From assembly GCF_039555335.1 (NCBI RefSeq), contig NC_092640.1:39042295-39106294 (forward strand): a stretch of 64,000 bases of DNA. The letters run 5' to 3'. The notes under the pieces are model-generated. The model saw nothing but the letters and a program-made list of their open reading frames with translations. It was not told where the DNA came from and ran no database searches. Both the position numbers and the translations under genes were made by a program. This DNA is from Amphiura filiformis (lineage: Eukaryota > Echinodermata > Ophiuroidea > Amphilepidida > Amphiuridae). Shown piece by piece: positions 24,013 to 36,500 of this stretch. Positions within the stretch are counted from its first letter, which is position 1; each line of letters opens with the position of its first letter.

Positions 24013-25670
24013 GTTGCGCCCTCTTTAGCGATTAGGATCGACGAGCGTCAGGCCGACACAATCTGGTTGTGTAGGAGACTATCATCGACGATTCATCGTG
24101 ATGCCCACGTTGGAACCATTGGATTACGGAAGAAATATTCATACCAGGACTGAAGCAAATGTGGCCATTTCTATGTTTGTACCGGGCAAGTACCAGACAT
24201 TTTTCAACACGGAGCTAGCGGAAATTTACACCCATCGAATGTGTGTCATCAGTCCTCAGCTCAGATCGGCCCTCAGACACACACATACAGGCATAGAGTT
24301 CTGCAGTAGCATGTTTTGTTGACATTTTGTGTAATGTTTACATCCATGACAGTTCTAATACCATCATCAGACAACTCAAATACAAAGGATGTCAGTTGGC
24401 AATCTTATTCTTAATGTTATGCAATCAAGTTTACAACACTATCACTCATTACAATGAGCAAAAAGTCACTCAGGTACGCAATTCAAGGACCAATATTGAT
24501 TACCTGAAGTGGCCTACTGCAAATGACCAGATATAACCTTTCTCGTTTTCATGTTATTTTGCAATAACAAAACCGTGTTTTCCTTGATTTTGTATTAATT
24601 GTCATGTCAATTTGGAGTTATTAGGGGCAACTAAAACTGATATAAGGTAAGTTTTATATGTTTGGAATCTGTATTGCCTATTCTGAAGGAATTATTGCCA
24701 TGTAAACAAACCATCCCTTGGCCAATATGGACATGGTGTACAGCTATTCAGTACACTGTTTTCCATGGGTGACTGTAGGAACCCATGGATTCGATCCATG
24801 TAGCGGAATTACTACAAATTCGTCCAAGGTAAGCAAAGGGTTGGGGATCGCATTTTTAACTTTGACTAAACTGTTTCGGAGTTAAGGCACGCTAAAAGTA
24901 GACCATTTCGGGGGGTGTATTTGGTGTACATGTGGCGTTTTGAACAGAGTAAAAACGACCACTTATTCGCTATTGCTAAAGTATACTCGCCGAATCATGT
25001 ACCAATACACAAGGTCAAGGTATTGGTACATGAGATCAGGTATACTACGTGTGATTGGTCGCTAGCGGTATTTCCTTCATTTTCTATTCAATTTTTTACA
25101 GGGAAAACGACAGATAAAGTTAAAATTGAGTTCTGTGTTCAAATTTAAAAAAGAAAATGTGACCAATGGATCACGAAATGCCCTTTTGATTTGTTTTACA
25201 TGTAAGTCATGTAAGTTGAACTTGAACATTGTTGAAGTAAGCTTAAAATTTGATCAGCTTAAAAACATTGAACTGAACTTTACAAATACAATCTTTGAGC
25301 ATCATAATGATCCTCATATATTTAAGAAAAAGATGACATAATATTTATGTCAATAACCTGCCTCACTTACTTCCAAAATAAAGGCAAATTCAGGCAGTTC
25401 TTTTCAGTCGAGTGAAGAGCAAGCAAATGAAGCAATCACATCGTTCACAGCTGAAGCAGCTACCACGCCCAAAATCAACCCAATCTCACAAGGAAATAAC
25501 GGGCAACACCGGAAGTCATATTGAAAACGGCACATACAAAAAAAAAAAGTGTTTCCAGTTGGGCGCTTTTCATTATTCGGTGGGCGCTTTAATCCTGCAC
25601 ATTCAGGGAGTGGTCAATGTTTTTGACAGGGGGAGGGGGAGCGCAATTCGTTTAACAAACGTTTTATATT
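24013..25670. other. Unassigned stretch
   Basis: An open frame at 24098-24322 (MMPTLEPLDYGRNIHTRTEA...) matches no family I know. 25155-25185 holds an end of the AAGGGCATTTCGTGAT MITE. No gene is supported. Confidence 0.35.
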
Positions 25671-25679
25671 TTAAAATAA

Positions 25680-25980
25680 GGGACCGTTCACAAACACTTG
25701 TTAGGGGGGCCTGATGAAAAAAAATTCATCGCGAAATTTTTTCGGGCCCCCCTTTTAAGATCTCAAAAATGTCAGGGCCCCCCTTTTTGGCATGAAAATT
25801 ATGGGTCAAACCGTCAACCCCATAGAAAAGGTAAAAGCATATAGGCCTAAACTCACCTCAATTTTCCCAGGAAAATTTCTGGTTATTTTTTTCAGGGCCC
25901 CCTTACCTTAAGAGGGTCAAAAATTTTAAGGCCCCCTTTTTGCATCAGGCCCCCCTCACAAGCGTTTGTGAACGGTTCCC
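25680..25980. mobile_element. Foldback element, GGGACCGTTCACAAAC ends (copy 1)
   Basis: Starts GGGACCGTTCACAAACACTT, ends GTTTGTGAACGGTTCCC, with GGGGGGCCTGATG and CATCAGGCCCCCC in the arms. Confidence 0.8.
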
Positions 25981-25991
25981 AATGCGTATCT

Positions 25992-26256
25992 GGGACCGTT
26001 CACAAACACTTGTTGGGGCCTGATGCAAAAAAGGGGCCCTGAAAATGTTTGACCCTCCTAAGGGGGGGGCTGAAAAAATGACCACAAATGTTCCTGGAAA
26101 AATTGAGTTTATATGCTTTTCTGTGGGGTTGACTCATTATTTTCATGTCAAAAAGGGGGCCCTGAAATTTTGAGGACTAAGGGGGGGCTCAAAAATTGTT
26201 CGCGATGAATTTTTTTTTGCATCAGGCCCCCCTTGCAAGTGTTTGTGAACGGTCCC
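25992..26256. mobile_element. Foldback element, GGGACCGTTCACAAAC ends (copy 2)
   Basis: Second member of the same family, 11 bp after copy 1 in the same arrangement, ending GTTTGTGAACGGTCCC. Confidence 0.8.
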
Positions 26257-26702
26257 TAACTTTTGCAACTGTATGAGTAATGACACTATACACATTTTGT
26301 AAAATTATGCCCCACCTCCCTTTTTTTGTGAGTGTTTAAAAAAAAAGATAATCCAGTACATTATCACACTAATAAAAATGTATATACATAATTTATAATG
26401 TACATAAATCTAAACATTAAATTTGCCTTAATTTTTGCCCCCCAGTGGAATTTTCCAATGTTTTTATTGTAGAGGGGACAGCCCAAGTTTTGGACTGTGT
26501 TTGGACCAACAAAATATACCTGAAATAGTGAAATCAGAAAACAAACACCTTTGATTGTGAAGAACTCTTGCATCCAGGACTGGCATATAAATATTGCAAG
26601 TCCAAATGAAAATATTTATGGGTGTAAAATTTGGTAAATGATGGTTCTCTTGGTACAGCATGGATGGGATTTACAAGAAATATTAAAGCACCAGAATATA
26701 CA

Positions 26703-27264
26703 AAATATCAGGGCTTGTCAACTCTCGCACATTGCACCCGAGACTCATGCATGAGGGCATTTTCTCACACCAAGGTAGTAAAATCTCAAACTTAAAAGGT
26801 GCACATAAAAATAACAGATGTGGAAAAAGGAGTACAAACTGACCAGTAGATAGCAGTTGTAGTTCTACTAATTCATGGCATATTTGATGGCCTAGGGAAA
26901 GTTAGCCCATATTTGCAAGACCATTCTTGCCTTCAAGGTGAAAGAAACCCACTCATGTTACCCCCTGGCCATGGTCTGGCCTGCTGTCAGATCTTTCCCA
27001 GGGAAAGATGACATTCAAAGGTAGTTAACCTCACACCAAGAGTTGACAAAGTAGTGAATCCCACGCATCGTCAAATATTATGTGTGAATAATCAAGTGTA
27101 AAAATGGTGCACCAAATAGATTAATTTGGACTTTCGTTTTGGAAATTTTACCATGGCCGAGGGCAGGAGCGCACAATAGCAACAGGCGGCACAGAATTAA
27201 TGTTTAATCAACTTCATTTGTTTCGACAAAATCTCACGCCAAGCAATCCTAAAAAGTAGACAGC
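26703..27264. mobile_element. Degraded element with CAGGGCT/AGCCCTG ends
   Basis: CAGGGCTTGTCAACTCTC at the left mirrors AAAGTAGACAGCCCTG at the right. Interior TCTCACNCCAAG motifs link it to 6650-6935. Confidence 0.5.
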
Positions 27265-27502
27265 CCTGATAAAATGCATAAAATCCTTTCTATAACCAAA
27301 TCCAGAAAATAATATTGAGACCTAGACCTACTTCGGTTTACTGAGACCAGAAATTAAAATACTCAGTGAATCATAGAAGTTGTCATATTTTTATTTTCAC
27401 ATTTTATTGAATTCACATACTATGCACAAGGTAGCAAATATGAAACACTAAAAACAAAACTTACTTTACAAAATTAAACCAAATACTGGAACTGTGAATT
27501 TA

Positions 27503-27838
27503 TTTCATTTTGAACAATTCCAACTGAAAACGATGGTGATTTACTCAAGTTTCAGTGACATTGGGAGGACTCATTGTGAAGCCGACAAGACTAATAGGTG
27601 GCTAAAAGAAGCCATTTGGATCTGCCGAAAAGGACATGACACTTTAAACAAAGATGAGGGGGGCCTACGCACTCAACAACATCTTTGACCAACTCATCAC
27701 GCCCTCTACAGTGTATCCTGTTGCCTATAAAAGGAAGCAGTCAGATGTGATGAGTTGCCAGTCTGATGAATGCGAAACGTCACTGAAACATGAGTAAATC
27801 ACCATCGTTTTTAGTTGGAATTGTTCAAAACGAACAAA
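27503..27838 (+). mobile_element. Penelope-like retroelement 3' remnant flanked by inverted arms
   Basis: Inverted arms of about 60 bp (27503-27565 and 27776-27838, sharing GATGGTGATTTACTCA and TTTCAGTGAC) enclose about 210 bp. That interior encodes TNRWLKEAIWICRKGHDTLN then KDEG and, after a one-base frameshift near 27662, AYALNNIFDQLI. KEAI.I...(x)MNRDEGaY.L...(y)D.L is the conserved C-terminus after the GIY-YIG endonuclease of Penelope-like elements. RT and catalytic GIY-YIG residues are absent. Assignment is from recalled family features; the frameshift shows decay. Confidence 0.6.
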
Positions 27839-28129
27839 ATTCAGTTTAAATCAGCATTCCTAAAAAACTTGTTCAAAGACTGGAACTTACGTTATTACAA
27901 CATTCGTTCAGGGATGACATGTGGGAGATGGCGATCAATTCTCATCTCCCAGGTACTGCAAGGAATTGATCGCCGTCTCTCACACGTCCAATCGATCAAA
28001 TTAAAAGCGATCAGTTTGATGTACCCACTAAATTTTGAATGAGTTCATGGGATATCCAATGAATGGATAACAAGTTTCTCATACACAAATGCAAATGTAA
28101 AGCCAAGCCATGTAACGTATACAACTTAT

Positions 28130-28435
28130 CAAGCCTTGAAATAAGCAGGCGCGGGGAGCAAATTTGCTCTCGTAAAGCCACCAATTGCTCCTGGTCCTTG
28201 TAAAATTCACATGAACCAGGAGCAATTTTCTAAAATAAATTGCTCCTGGTTACAGTTTTGCACTTGATGCAGTCGTGCTAGTATGCTGTATTGTATATGC
28301 AGAAAAGAATTTAATATTTGAAAATTGCTCCTGTTTCTTCAGAAATTGCTCCTGGTTCGTGTAAAATCCCAGTGAACCAGGAGCAATGTTTGAAACAAAT
28401 TGCTCCTGGTTCCAGTCTGCTTATTTCAAGGCTTG
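28130..28435. mobile_element. MITE with CAAGCCTTGAAATAAGCAG ends and ATTGCTCCTGGTT repeats
   Basis: 306 bp, with perfect 19-bp terminal inverted repeats. Flanks CAACTTAT and TAACTTAT match 7 of 8, fitting hAT. Several internal copies of ATTGCTCCTGGTT occur in both orientations. Confidence 0.8.
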
Positions 28436-28444
28436 TAACTTATA

Positions 28445-28543
28445 CAGGCATGAGAATGGCTTTTTGAAAACTGCCTAAAATGCGTAAATTTAGACAACAA
28501 AACTGCCTGAATTCAGGCAAAAGCCTGAAAATTCTCATGCCTG
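28445..28543. mobile_element. 99-bp foldback (CAGGCATGAGAAT ends)
   Basis: CAGGCATGAGAAT at the left and ATTCTCATGCCTG at the right are exact reverse complements. It lies immediately beside the previous element. Confidence 0.7.
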
Positions 28544-28611
28544 CTTTAAGTTACTAACTTTCTATGCCAAACTATTTGACTGATCATGCTAATAATAATG
28601 GGCTGTATCCT

Positions 28612-28804
28612 AATGGGTCATTCCAGTTGAAATCCATACACCCCCTAAGGAAGACATAATCTTAATCTTCCACACAGGGGGTGTAGATTTCGAATGGAAT
28701 CAATCATTTAGGTAGCCCCATTTGAAATTCTCACTCCCTGTGTGGAAAATTAAAAGTCATGCCTTCCTCAGGGGGTGTTTGGATTTCAACTGGAATAACC
28801 CATT
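28612..28804. mobile_element. AATCCATACACCCCCT-family MITE, copy 1
   Basis: Ends AATGGGTCATTCCAGTTGAA and TTCAACTGGAATAACCCATT; the arms include CCCCCTAAGGAAG. Further members at 30169-30359 and 35795-35924. Confidence 0.8.
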
Positions 28805-28989
28805 CTAGCTTCATGCTTTTTTGGTAAGAGCACAAACTTATCAATTGGGCAGGCTATTAGGAAATTTTGAAACATGATTGGAAACACATTCTGTTTAGAC
28901 TACTACAAGCTGTATCAAAATGATTGGTAAGTTTTGGTGGTTACTAAAAAGCCTGCTTCTTCCAAACGCAACATTGGATCCTCTTGAAA

Positions 28990-29957
28990 TGACCACAATT
29001 TATTGTGGTGGGTCTCTCATGCTTCTTACACAGATAGCCTTGTTTTGCCATGTATTATTTGCTGCTGTGTATATTTTTGTTAGTGTGTGGGAGGCTCATG
29101 GATGTTTACATCGATGAGTCTCTTACACACCAGGCTCTCCACAGGCATCTCCATCTTTGGATGGAGATGGTTGTGTATAGTTTATTTTGGTTTCAGTGTA
29201 TTTTTTGCTATATGATAATAATAGTGTCATTTATTTGTCATGTAAAATTGTAGTTTCAAAATGTGTGGTATTTTATTTGATGAGAATAATGTATTATTTA
29301 GTGTGGTCATAATATTACATTGGTTATTTGTCTTTTGCATTGATTATGTTCAAGGGGCATGGGAGGCCCACGGATTGGCTCTTATGCTACATCGGTGGGT
29401 CTCTCATGCTTCTTGCATAGACATCCCCGCCCATCCTTTGGATGGAGTAGGTTTTGTTTTTGTTTGAGTTTAGATTGGTTATGCCATGTATTTCTGCTGC
29501 TGAGTATATATATTTTTTTTGTGTGTGTGTGGGAGGCTCATGGATGTGTTTACATCGATGAGTCTCTCACACACTCTACACTGGCATCTCCATCTTTGGA
29601 TGGAGATGGTTGTGTACCTTGAAATATTTTGATATTATTAGTGTCATTTTTATTATGTTAAACTGTATTTTATCTTGTATATTGATGTATATTGATGATG
29701 CGGTGTGAGGTGCACCGACAGTCCCCTGGGGATTTTGTCGGTGGGCCTCTCACTGGTGTTACTCGTGCCATTCTAATGTTGTTTGCTTGCAGCTGGTCTG
29801 CTGTTTTATGCATATTATTGTTTGTATAATTCTTAAGTTAAAATCATTTATTGTAAATTAAGTTTGGTAGTTTTAAATCTGTAAAAGCGCATTGAGGAAT
29901 CTGAGATTCACAATGCGCTATATAAATGCTGTTTTATTATTATTATTATTATTATTG
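28990..29957 (+). mobile_element. L2-type LINE/SINE 3' region with stem-loop tail
   Basis: The 3' end has the stem AGCGCATTG (29886-29894) and CAATGCGCT (29911-29919), then ATATAAAT and (TTA)n. This is the tail arrangement of L2-clade LINEs and dependent SINEs. Upstream lie three diverged repeats starting GGGAGGCTCATGGAT (29089, 29361, 29531), each with a CATCTCCATC-GATGGAGATG-like palindrome. No reverse-transcriptase coding is left. Confidence 0.6.
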
Positions 29958-30168
29958 TTATATGACTGTCTGTAACATTTATAATAAACAAATTATGCGG
30001 ATCCTACGTTGCATTTTGATGTGACAGTCATGTCTATAATCACTGGAAACCGATGGGTACCAATCATTTTGATACAGCCTGTACATACATGAAACATAAC
30101 AAACAAAAAAGTTGCACATTAGAATTGCTATGTTTTACAACTTCTTTCTTTTAAAACTTGACACAATT

Positions 30169-30359
30169 CAATGGGATATTGCAGTTTAAATCCATACACC
30201 CCCTATGGAAGACAAGACCTTAATCTCTAACACAGTGATGTAGATTTCAAATGAAATTGCCCATTCAGGTAACCCCATTTGACACTCACACTCCTGTGTG
30301 GAAGATTAAGTCACATCTTCCATAGTGGGTCTATAGATTTCAACTGCAATAGCCCCAAT
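30169..30359. mobile_element. AATCCATACACCCCCT-family MITE, copy 2
   Basis: Ends CAATGGGATATTGCAG and CTGCAATAGCCCCAATG, with AAATCCATACACCCCCTATG inside. More diverged than copy 1. Confidence 0.7.
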
Positions 30360-30661
30360 GAAAACTCAAAATATATACAGTCGATAAGAGCAAATTTCCC
30401 CCATCCAAACATGATGGGACATTCTGACATAACTGGACCACAGACCCTGCTTCTAGGGTCTGTGACTGGACAGAAGTTGAAATTGGGGTTTTAAATGTAT
30501 TAAAAAAGAGGCTAACATTTGCATTACAATACGATTATTTGCACTTCAATTGGAAAATCAGTTAAGTTCTGATCATTCATATAGTTTGCACTTATCAAGA
30601 TGTCCAAAAAACAATTTGAGGAAAAAGTGTTCAAAGTTGAGAAATTTTTTTGAAGTGACTA

Positions 30662-31070
30662 CACGTCTGATAGACCCTCCCTCGGGTCCGTGGAGAACGA
30701 CTGGTAATGTATTAAAAATCAACCCAATACACGGACCCTCCCAGTCTGTAGGCAATTTGACTTCCAGCTCCCACAAACTGCTGGAAGTTCACTTTTACGG
30801 ATTTGGAGTCACGCAATCTTTCTATATACCACGTCCATGTTTTCACTACATTAACGTTTGTGTAAGCGACTAAACAACGATATTGTATCCGACCAATCAA
30901 CGCAGCTTGGCAGCGCGGGATATTTGAAAAGGCTTCCCTAGCTAAATAATGTGCAAACATTTGCAAACCGCCTAGCGATAATGTACATAATATGGACAAT
31001 AGGCCTAAGTCCGAGTCGAGTGGTTGCCTTTTATTATTGCGCTGCGTACCATGGGTCTATCAGACGCGTG
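30662..31070. mobile_element. MITE with CACGTCTGATAGACCC ends
   Basis: CACGTCTGATAGACCC at 30662 mirrors GGGTCTATCAGACGCGTG ending at 31070 (2-nt indel). Just upstream, at 30434-30459, is a perfect 10-bp hairpin CACAGACCCT/AGGGTCTGTG. Confidence 0.65.
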
Positions 31071-32970
31071 CCACTTGAGCTCAATACCTCTCAGTTGTTG
31101 ACAAGTGTCCCATCCGATCTTAAGCGTCACATCCCGCGCATAGCTTTGTGCTACCATATTTGAATTGAAACTGGGGCGGGGCTTTCGTAATTGACATCGG
31201 AATCACCGTGCTTCGTTGAACGAATATTTGGAAGTGAGATCTCTAACAGATTGGACCAGTCTCGGAATCAGCGCTCAATGGACTTTCGCGTTCACTTATA
31301 ATACTGAGTATATTTCTATATTGCTGCATGGTTGACTGTGGTGGGTGTAATTAGTGGCGTCGATTTGTGGATGAAGCGGAATGGGTTTTTGGCATTGAAG
31401 AAAATAAGGGGGGGGGGAGTTGGCATTTTTTTTCATAGGGCATTACGTAATTATTTATTGTTACATTATCCAGAGATGGAACCGAACCGAGACTGGGGGC
31501 CAGTCTACACGTCTGATGATTTTCATACCGATCTCATTTTGACAGAATGCCTCGCACAATTAGCTCCAGTGAATATGGTGAATAAATATTTGATATATGG
31601 TAACAAGTTACACACAAGGTAGAGTCTGTTATGAGCTTTTGTGGTAAAACAAATCATTACAAGCCCGATATGATCCACGACTGTTCTTCGATTTTTCAAA
31701 TTCCCCTTTGCACCGAATTTCATTAAATTTACCTCTTTTTTTCATGCATATAAAATCTGAGGACAAAATTGGGCAAACGAATGCACTTTTTTTTCAAACA
31801 CTAAAATTTCCTTTCCAATGAAACTAATAACAACCTATAAAATACATACATAAATTAAACAGCGAGAAAAGGATTGATAGCCGAATACTTTAGGCAATTT
31901 ATGGTTGTTTTCATAATTATCTCATTTGTTTTCCCCAAAATTGGTTCGATTCCATATCTATTAGGTTTATGCAACGCATTCAGATTTGCCCAAAGTACCC
32001 CTTTTATCCGAATTTTGTTGACTGTCGGCCAAAAGAATTTCCACGATACTTACAATGATCATGGTAATATCCACTATAGACGAACAGACAAACAAGTACC
32101 TAGACCTATGACTTTGGTTTGCGTAGAAGTCAACACTGCTTAGCAACGATTTTGACAAGGACGCAACCCGGACGCAAACAAGCAGACATGTTCGGCGTCT
32201 ACAGAACATGTTGCATTTGGCCGCGAGGCGATAACGGCGCAGCAATCACGCAAAGCGATCGCGTTTTCGTTCCAGACATGAACGCTTATTTCTCTGCGTC
32301 CGACCACCCGACCAAAATCACCTTGGATACGTGGCTTCACCTACTGCCATGGTTAGGGATGGGCAGTCATAGGTCTAGGTGGTATGTCTATGCCCGCATG
32401 CACCACACTGGTGTAGTGACTGCCCAATTGGGTGGATTAAAGCCGCTTAAAAATCGATGTTAGATTATTTTGTGTTGTAAACTGTCATCATTCTTTTGTC
32501 TACGTGTAACACGAGTGATAGAATGCAGTTTAAAATACCCTCCAAGGCGGCATTATTTCACATTTTATGTGAGATTAAGCCGACGGGGACCCAATTTTGG
32601 CAGCCATTAAGGTATAGGAATGTGTGAATTTGTATTCGTCTATAGCATCCAGGATTTGATGTACAATGACTTCACACAACAATTTACAGACAAATTGTCT
32701 CCGTTTGTCGTAAAACAAAACTTATATTTCAATAAAAGCAAAACCAAGTTCTCGGAGTTTACAATGGCAGAAAGAAGTTAACAAATGAACAATATCAAAA
32801 TTATGAACTATAAAATCAACTTTTTTATGTTTGTACAGGGAATGACCAATGACACCTTGGTTACCTGTATATTGGCACTGATGCTGCACTTAACATGTAT
32901 AGTGAACAGAACGAAAACAATTAATAATTATTTCACATTCAAATGGACACATTGTGCGGTTACACATTTT
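31071..32970. other. Unassigned stretch
   Basis: Open frames at 31332-31622 and 32119-32463 show no known motifs and overlap frames on the other strand. No gene is supported. Confidence 0.35.
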
Positions 32971-33061
32971 ATACTTTGAGGGTTGAGAACCAGAAAGCCT
33001 TAACTCACACTGGTTTTCATTACGAGTTGAGGCTTTCTGGTTTTCGGCCCTCAAACTGTAT
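32971..33061 (+). ncRNA. Candidate precursor-miRNA-like hairpin
   Basis: Arms 32971-33006 and 33024-33061 pair over about 36 bp with one 2-nt bulge and a 17-nt loop. The four positions that deviate from perfect complementarity are all G.U pairs if the plus strand is transcribed, but A.C mismatches on the minus strand. Length and loop suit a pre-miRNA; a small foldback transposon is the alternative. Confidence 0.35.
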
Positions 33062-33540
33062 AACACTAAATCAAAATGTTGTAGAACTTGTTATTTCAAG
33101 CATATAGTTTAAAAATATTCATCTGATATTGCTTTAGCGAAGAAAATGGCAAATGCTATCAGCTCAGTTTCCATATTTCTTTCCAGGTCAGAATTGCCAT
33201 ATAATTATTTAAAAAGCCTCGAAGCAAAGCGTTTGCAGAGTCCGCATTCTCCCGCTTTGTCCATTTCACACCATCAAGAAAGTTTTTTTGAGTCCTGGTT
33301 TGTTATGTGTGGTCAGCTGTTGGAGGATGCTCCTACCCCTAAAATTTTCCCCACTCTATAAAACCCTGCCAAATACAGTTCACTTTCCTCTGCTAATTAT
33401 TTACACAGCAAAGGGTTTTGATGGAATCTATTAAATGGAAAATGTTAGGAAGCTGTACACAGTGACAGACGAACAGTAAAAGGCCAACTCGGTAATTTTG
33501 AGTTGGCAAAACAAGTTAAGTCAAACAAACAGTCTCTCCT

Positions 33541-33574
33541 CTAGTCTCTCTCAGGTGAACCACCGCCGGATGGG
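33541..33574 (-). CDS. SRSF gene B terminal coding exon
   Basis: 34 nt after the acceptor TATATTTTCAG. It completes a Ser codon and encodes [10 protein letters not shown] then TAG. The C-terminus resembles SRSF7 tails (SPSG..SPER.D), which supports this tiny exon despite its length. No exact AATAAA was found close downstream; the 3'UTR probably runs toward 33.0 kb. Confidence 0.8.
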
Positions 33575-36500
33575 CTGAAAATATACAAAACAAGGAAACC
33601 ATGAGGAAATATCAAATAGCAAATTTTATTATTACATTTTTTGTTTCATTTTAAGGGGACTTCAACACATTGTGAATGGCTAGTTCTGCTCACTGGCAAG
33701 AAGAACTCAAATCAGAAGACAAACAGGGATGCCCTGAAATTATTTATAAGGCAAAAAAAAAAAGGTTCGTTTTGTCCATAGAGGCTTATGAAACAGTTGG
33801 GTCGGTAGGTCGGATTTTTTTAAATATTTTTTTTACAGATATTGCACTTGAAACTGACAATTTGAAGACTGGTAAATAAGTCAAAACACACAGCACTTTA
33901 CTGGTTGAACTCTTGAGATGGTTCTGCATGTTATACTGTTCATTTTCTTTACATTTTCTTTCTTTAAATTTATACTAACCACTGTTTTACTAGCACATTC
34001 AACGCAAATTTAAAAAAAAGACACGGTCAGGACCAGAGTGCACGGTCGGTCGGACGTGGACAAACAAACAATTTTTTTTTGTGCCTAACTGGGGTTAGAA
34101 TGTTGACCAATTCTTGAATCGATTGTTGCAAAGTTCTCACAAAGAAGTTTGTGTAGTGTAGCTCTTTCGATCTAACATAATTGCACAATTGAAAATCCTT
34201 TTACAAGGCCCACAGATCTATCTATACATTGACTCTGGCCCTGTGCAGCAAGTTCTACTCCGGCCCTGTGCAGCAAGTTCTACTCCCGGCTTATGAAAGA
34301 ACTAAATACATCATACTGCTTTAAACAGGATTTCATGATATTTAAGTTATTAGTTTTCACATTAATTTGTGACGCTTACAATACACACATGCTATGGCAT
34401 AATGGCATGAACATTTTCTGCATTTCGGTCACTTGGGGGAGGGTGGGTGTTAATAGAAAGGGAGCCTAAATAGAGTGAATACGGTAGTTATATTGGCTAC
34501 CTCTAAACTTTTTCTTACATTACTTTAATTTGTGACACGATCTGGTCCATGGGGGCCAAAGGAGGCATTTTTGAAAATTGAGTTACTGTAATTATTACAT
34601 TATACATACAATATGCTATATTTACTGAAAACACCGAAGGTCTAGCATACTTGGATCTAAAGTTATGAAGTTTTTTGATGCCTACTTTCTTATGTATTTC
34701 ATTGTTTTTTATTACTCCACATTTTACCTTTATCTCAGTTTCAAATTTGCTGCCTTTGGCCCCCATGGACCAGATCGTGTCACATTTAGCCAATCACTGA
34801 ATTTACATACCTTCGACTGCGACTTTTGCTGCGACTGTAGCGTCTCTTGGGTGAATAAGAACGGGAACGGGACCTGGAGCGAGAACGCCTGTTAAAGATA
34901 CAGGAAAAGAAATGATTATTAAAAGACCTGTTATGGGAAGACGTAGCTTTGGCTCTTTCGTTGAATTTTTAGAGTTCAAAGCAAAAATTAAAAACTTTTA
35001 CTTACTATACTCTTCTTTTCTTTCACAATTGATTGCATTATAGAACTGACCCTAGAAGTCTTGTCGCATGCGAGTTTTTAGTTTCTAGTACTTAATAAAA
35101 TAATGTACAAAACACCTGAACACATCTTTTTACGGAAGCTATATCATTCACATGTCATACAGTTTAACTTGTCAAGTGATTCCTTGCAAATCTCAAAATC
35201 AAGTCATACTTTGAGGCAACTGAATGCAACATATTACATACCACAGAGAAACATACACAGAAATAGAGAATACGCTGGTATTCTCTACTCAAAATATTTG
35301 ACCTACCTGTTGTTTTAAACTAAAAATTCATAATGCTTATTTTCATTTCGAGTCAGTTAAGTATTATTTTAATGAAGTTCTATTTATTTAGCAAAATTAA
35401 ATTACTGTCATAAAAACTCCCCTTATTTAAAATGAACGAAATTTTTGTAAAACTTCACATCTTCAGTTACATGCACTGCAATCGCTGGTGTGGATTATGC
35501 ACCAGGCCTACACCCACAACGTGCTACATACGTGCGCCTTGATAAGCGTTTTACAAATTATCAATACTTGTGATGATGACAGCTTATCCATAGTCTGATA
35601 GACGACACCCAAATTCATGTGATTATCCGATAACATTTTATGTCTGCAAACTAGACCACTCCCACTTAAAAGAATACATAGTGTATGATTCTATTGTTTG
35701 CAAGTGTATGTTGCATAAAGTTAAGCCCATACTTCCAAAGATTTTGTTAACTTGTACCTTAAACTGAACCGGAAGTGTTTCACATGTCAACTTGACAATG
35801 GTCAATTACAGTTGAAATCCATGCACTCCCACTGGAAATTTACACTCCTTGTGTGGAAGATTAAGGTCATGTCTTCCATGACCATGGGGGGGGGGGGGGG
35901 GGGTTTCTGGAATAGCCCCATGGTCCAAGTGTTCTGCTTCAAAGTAGAACTGCCGTAGGGCAATAGAAATGCTTTCCCATAATTAGGCAAATAAAATACA
36001 CAAGTAGGTTGGGTGGGTTTTTTTTGTTGTTGATTTTTTGGTTTTTGGTTTTGCAGAAGGGGTGATCAATTTTGGGTGAACAAAAATGAGAATATACATG
36101 TAGTCAAGTAATCTAGACTATGCAACAGTTCTGGTTCAGCATTCATTAAAATATGGCCCAGGTGTAAGGAGGGAGGAACACTGATTTTGGCAGGGGTAAA
36201 TTATTGTAAGGTACTAAATACACAATAATCTCAGATTAGATGCCAGGTAGGCTCTTTTACTGGAAGTGTTCCTTATATATAATTTTGTATAATTATGGCC
36301 CATGCTGTCTAAAATTAATTTCGCTCTTAGTGAAGTCCTAGCTTAAATGTGAGAGTGATCTATGATCAGTCAACTTGGGTATGTCTGAAGAGAGGTAATC
36401 AGTTTAGATTTTTGAAATTAATATTTTGAGAAGAATCACAGAAAATCATTGTTGGAATGTGGTTTGTTTAGTTTGGTTCTATTGTTTCCTTTTGGTTGGT

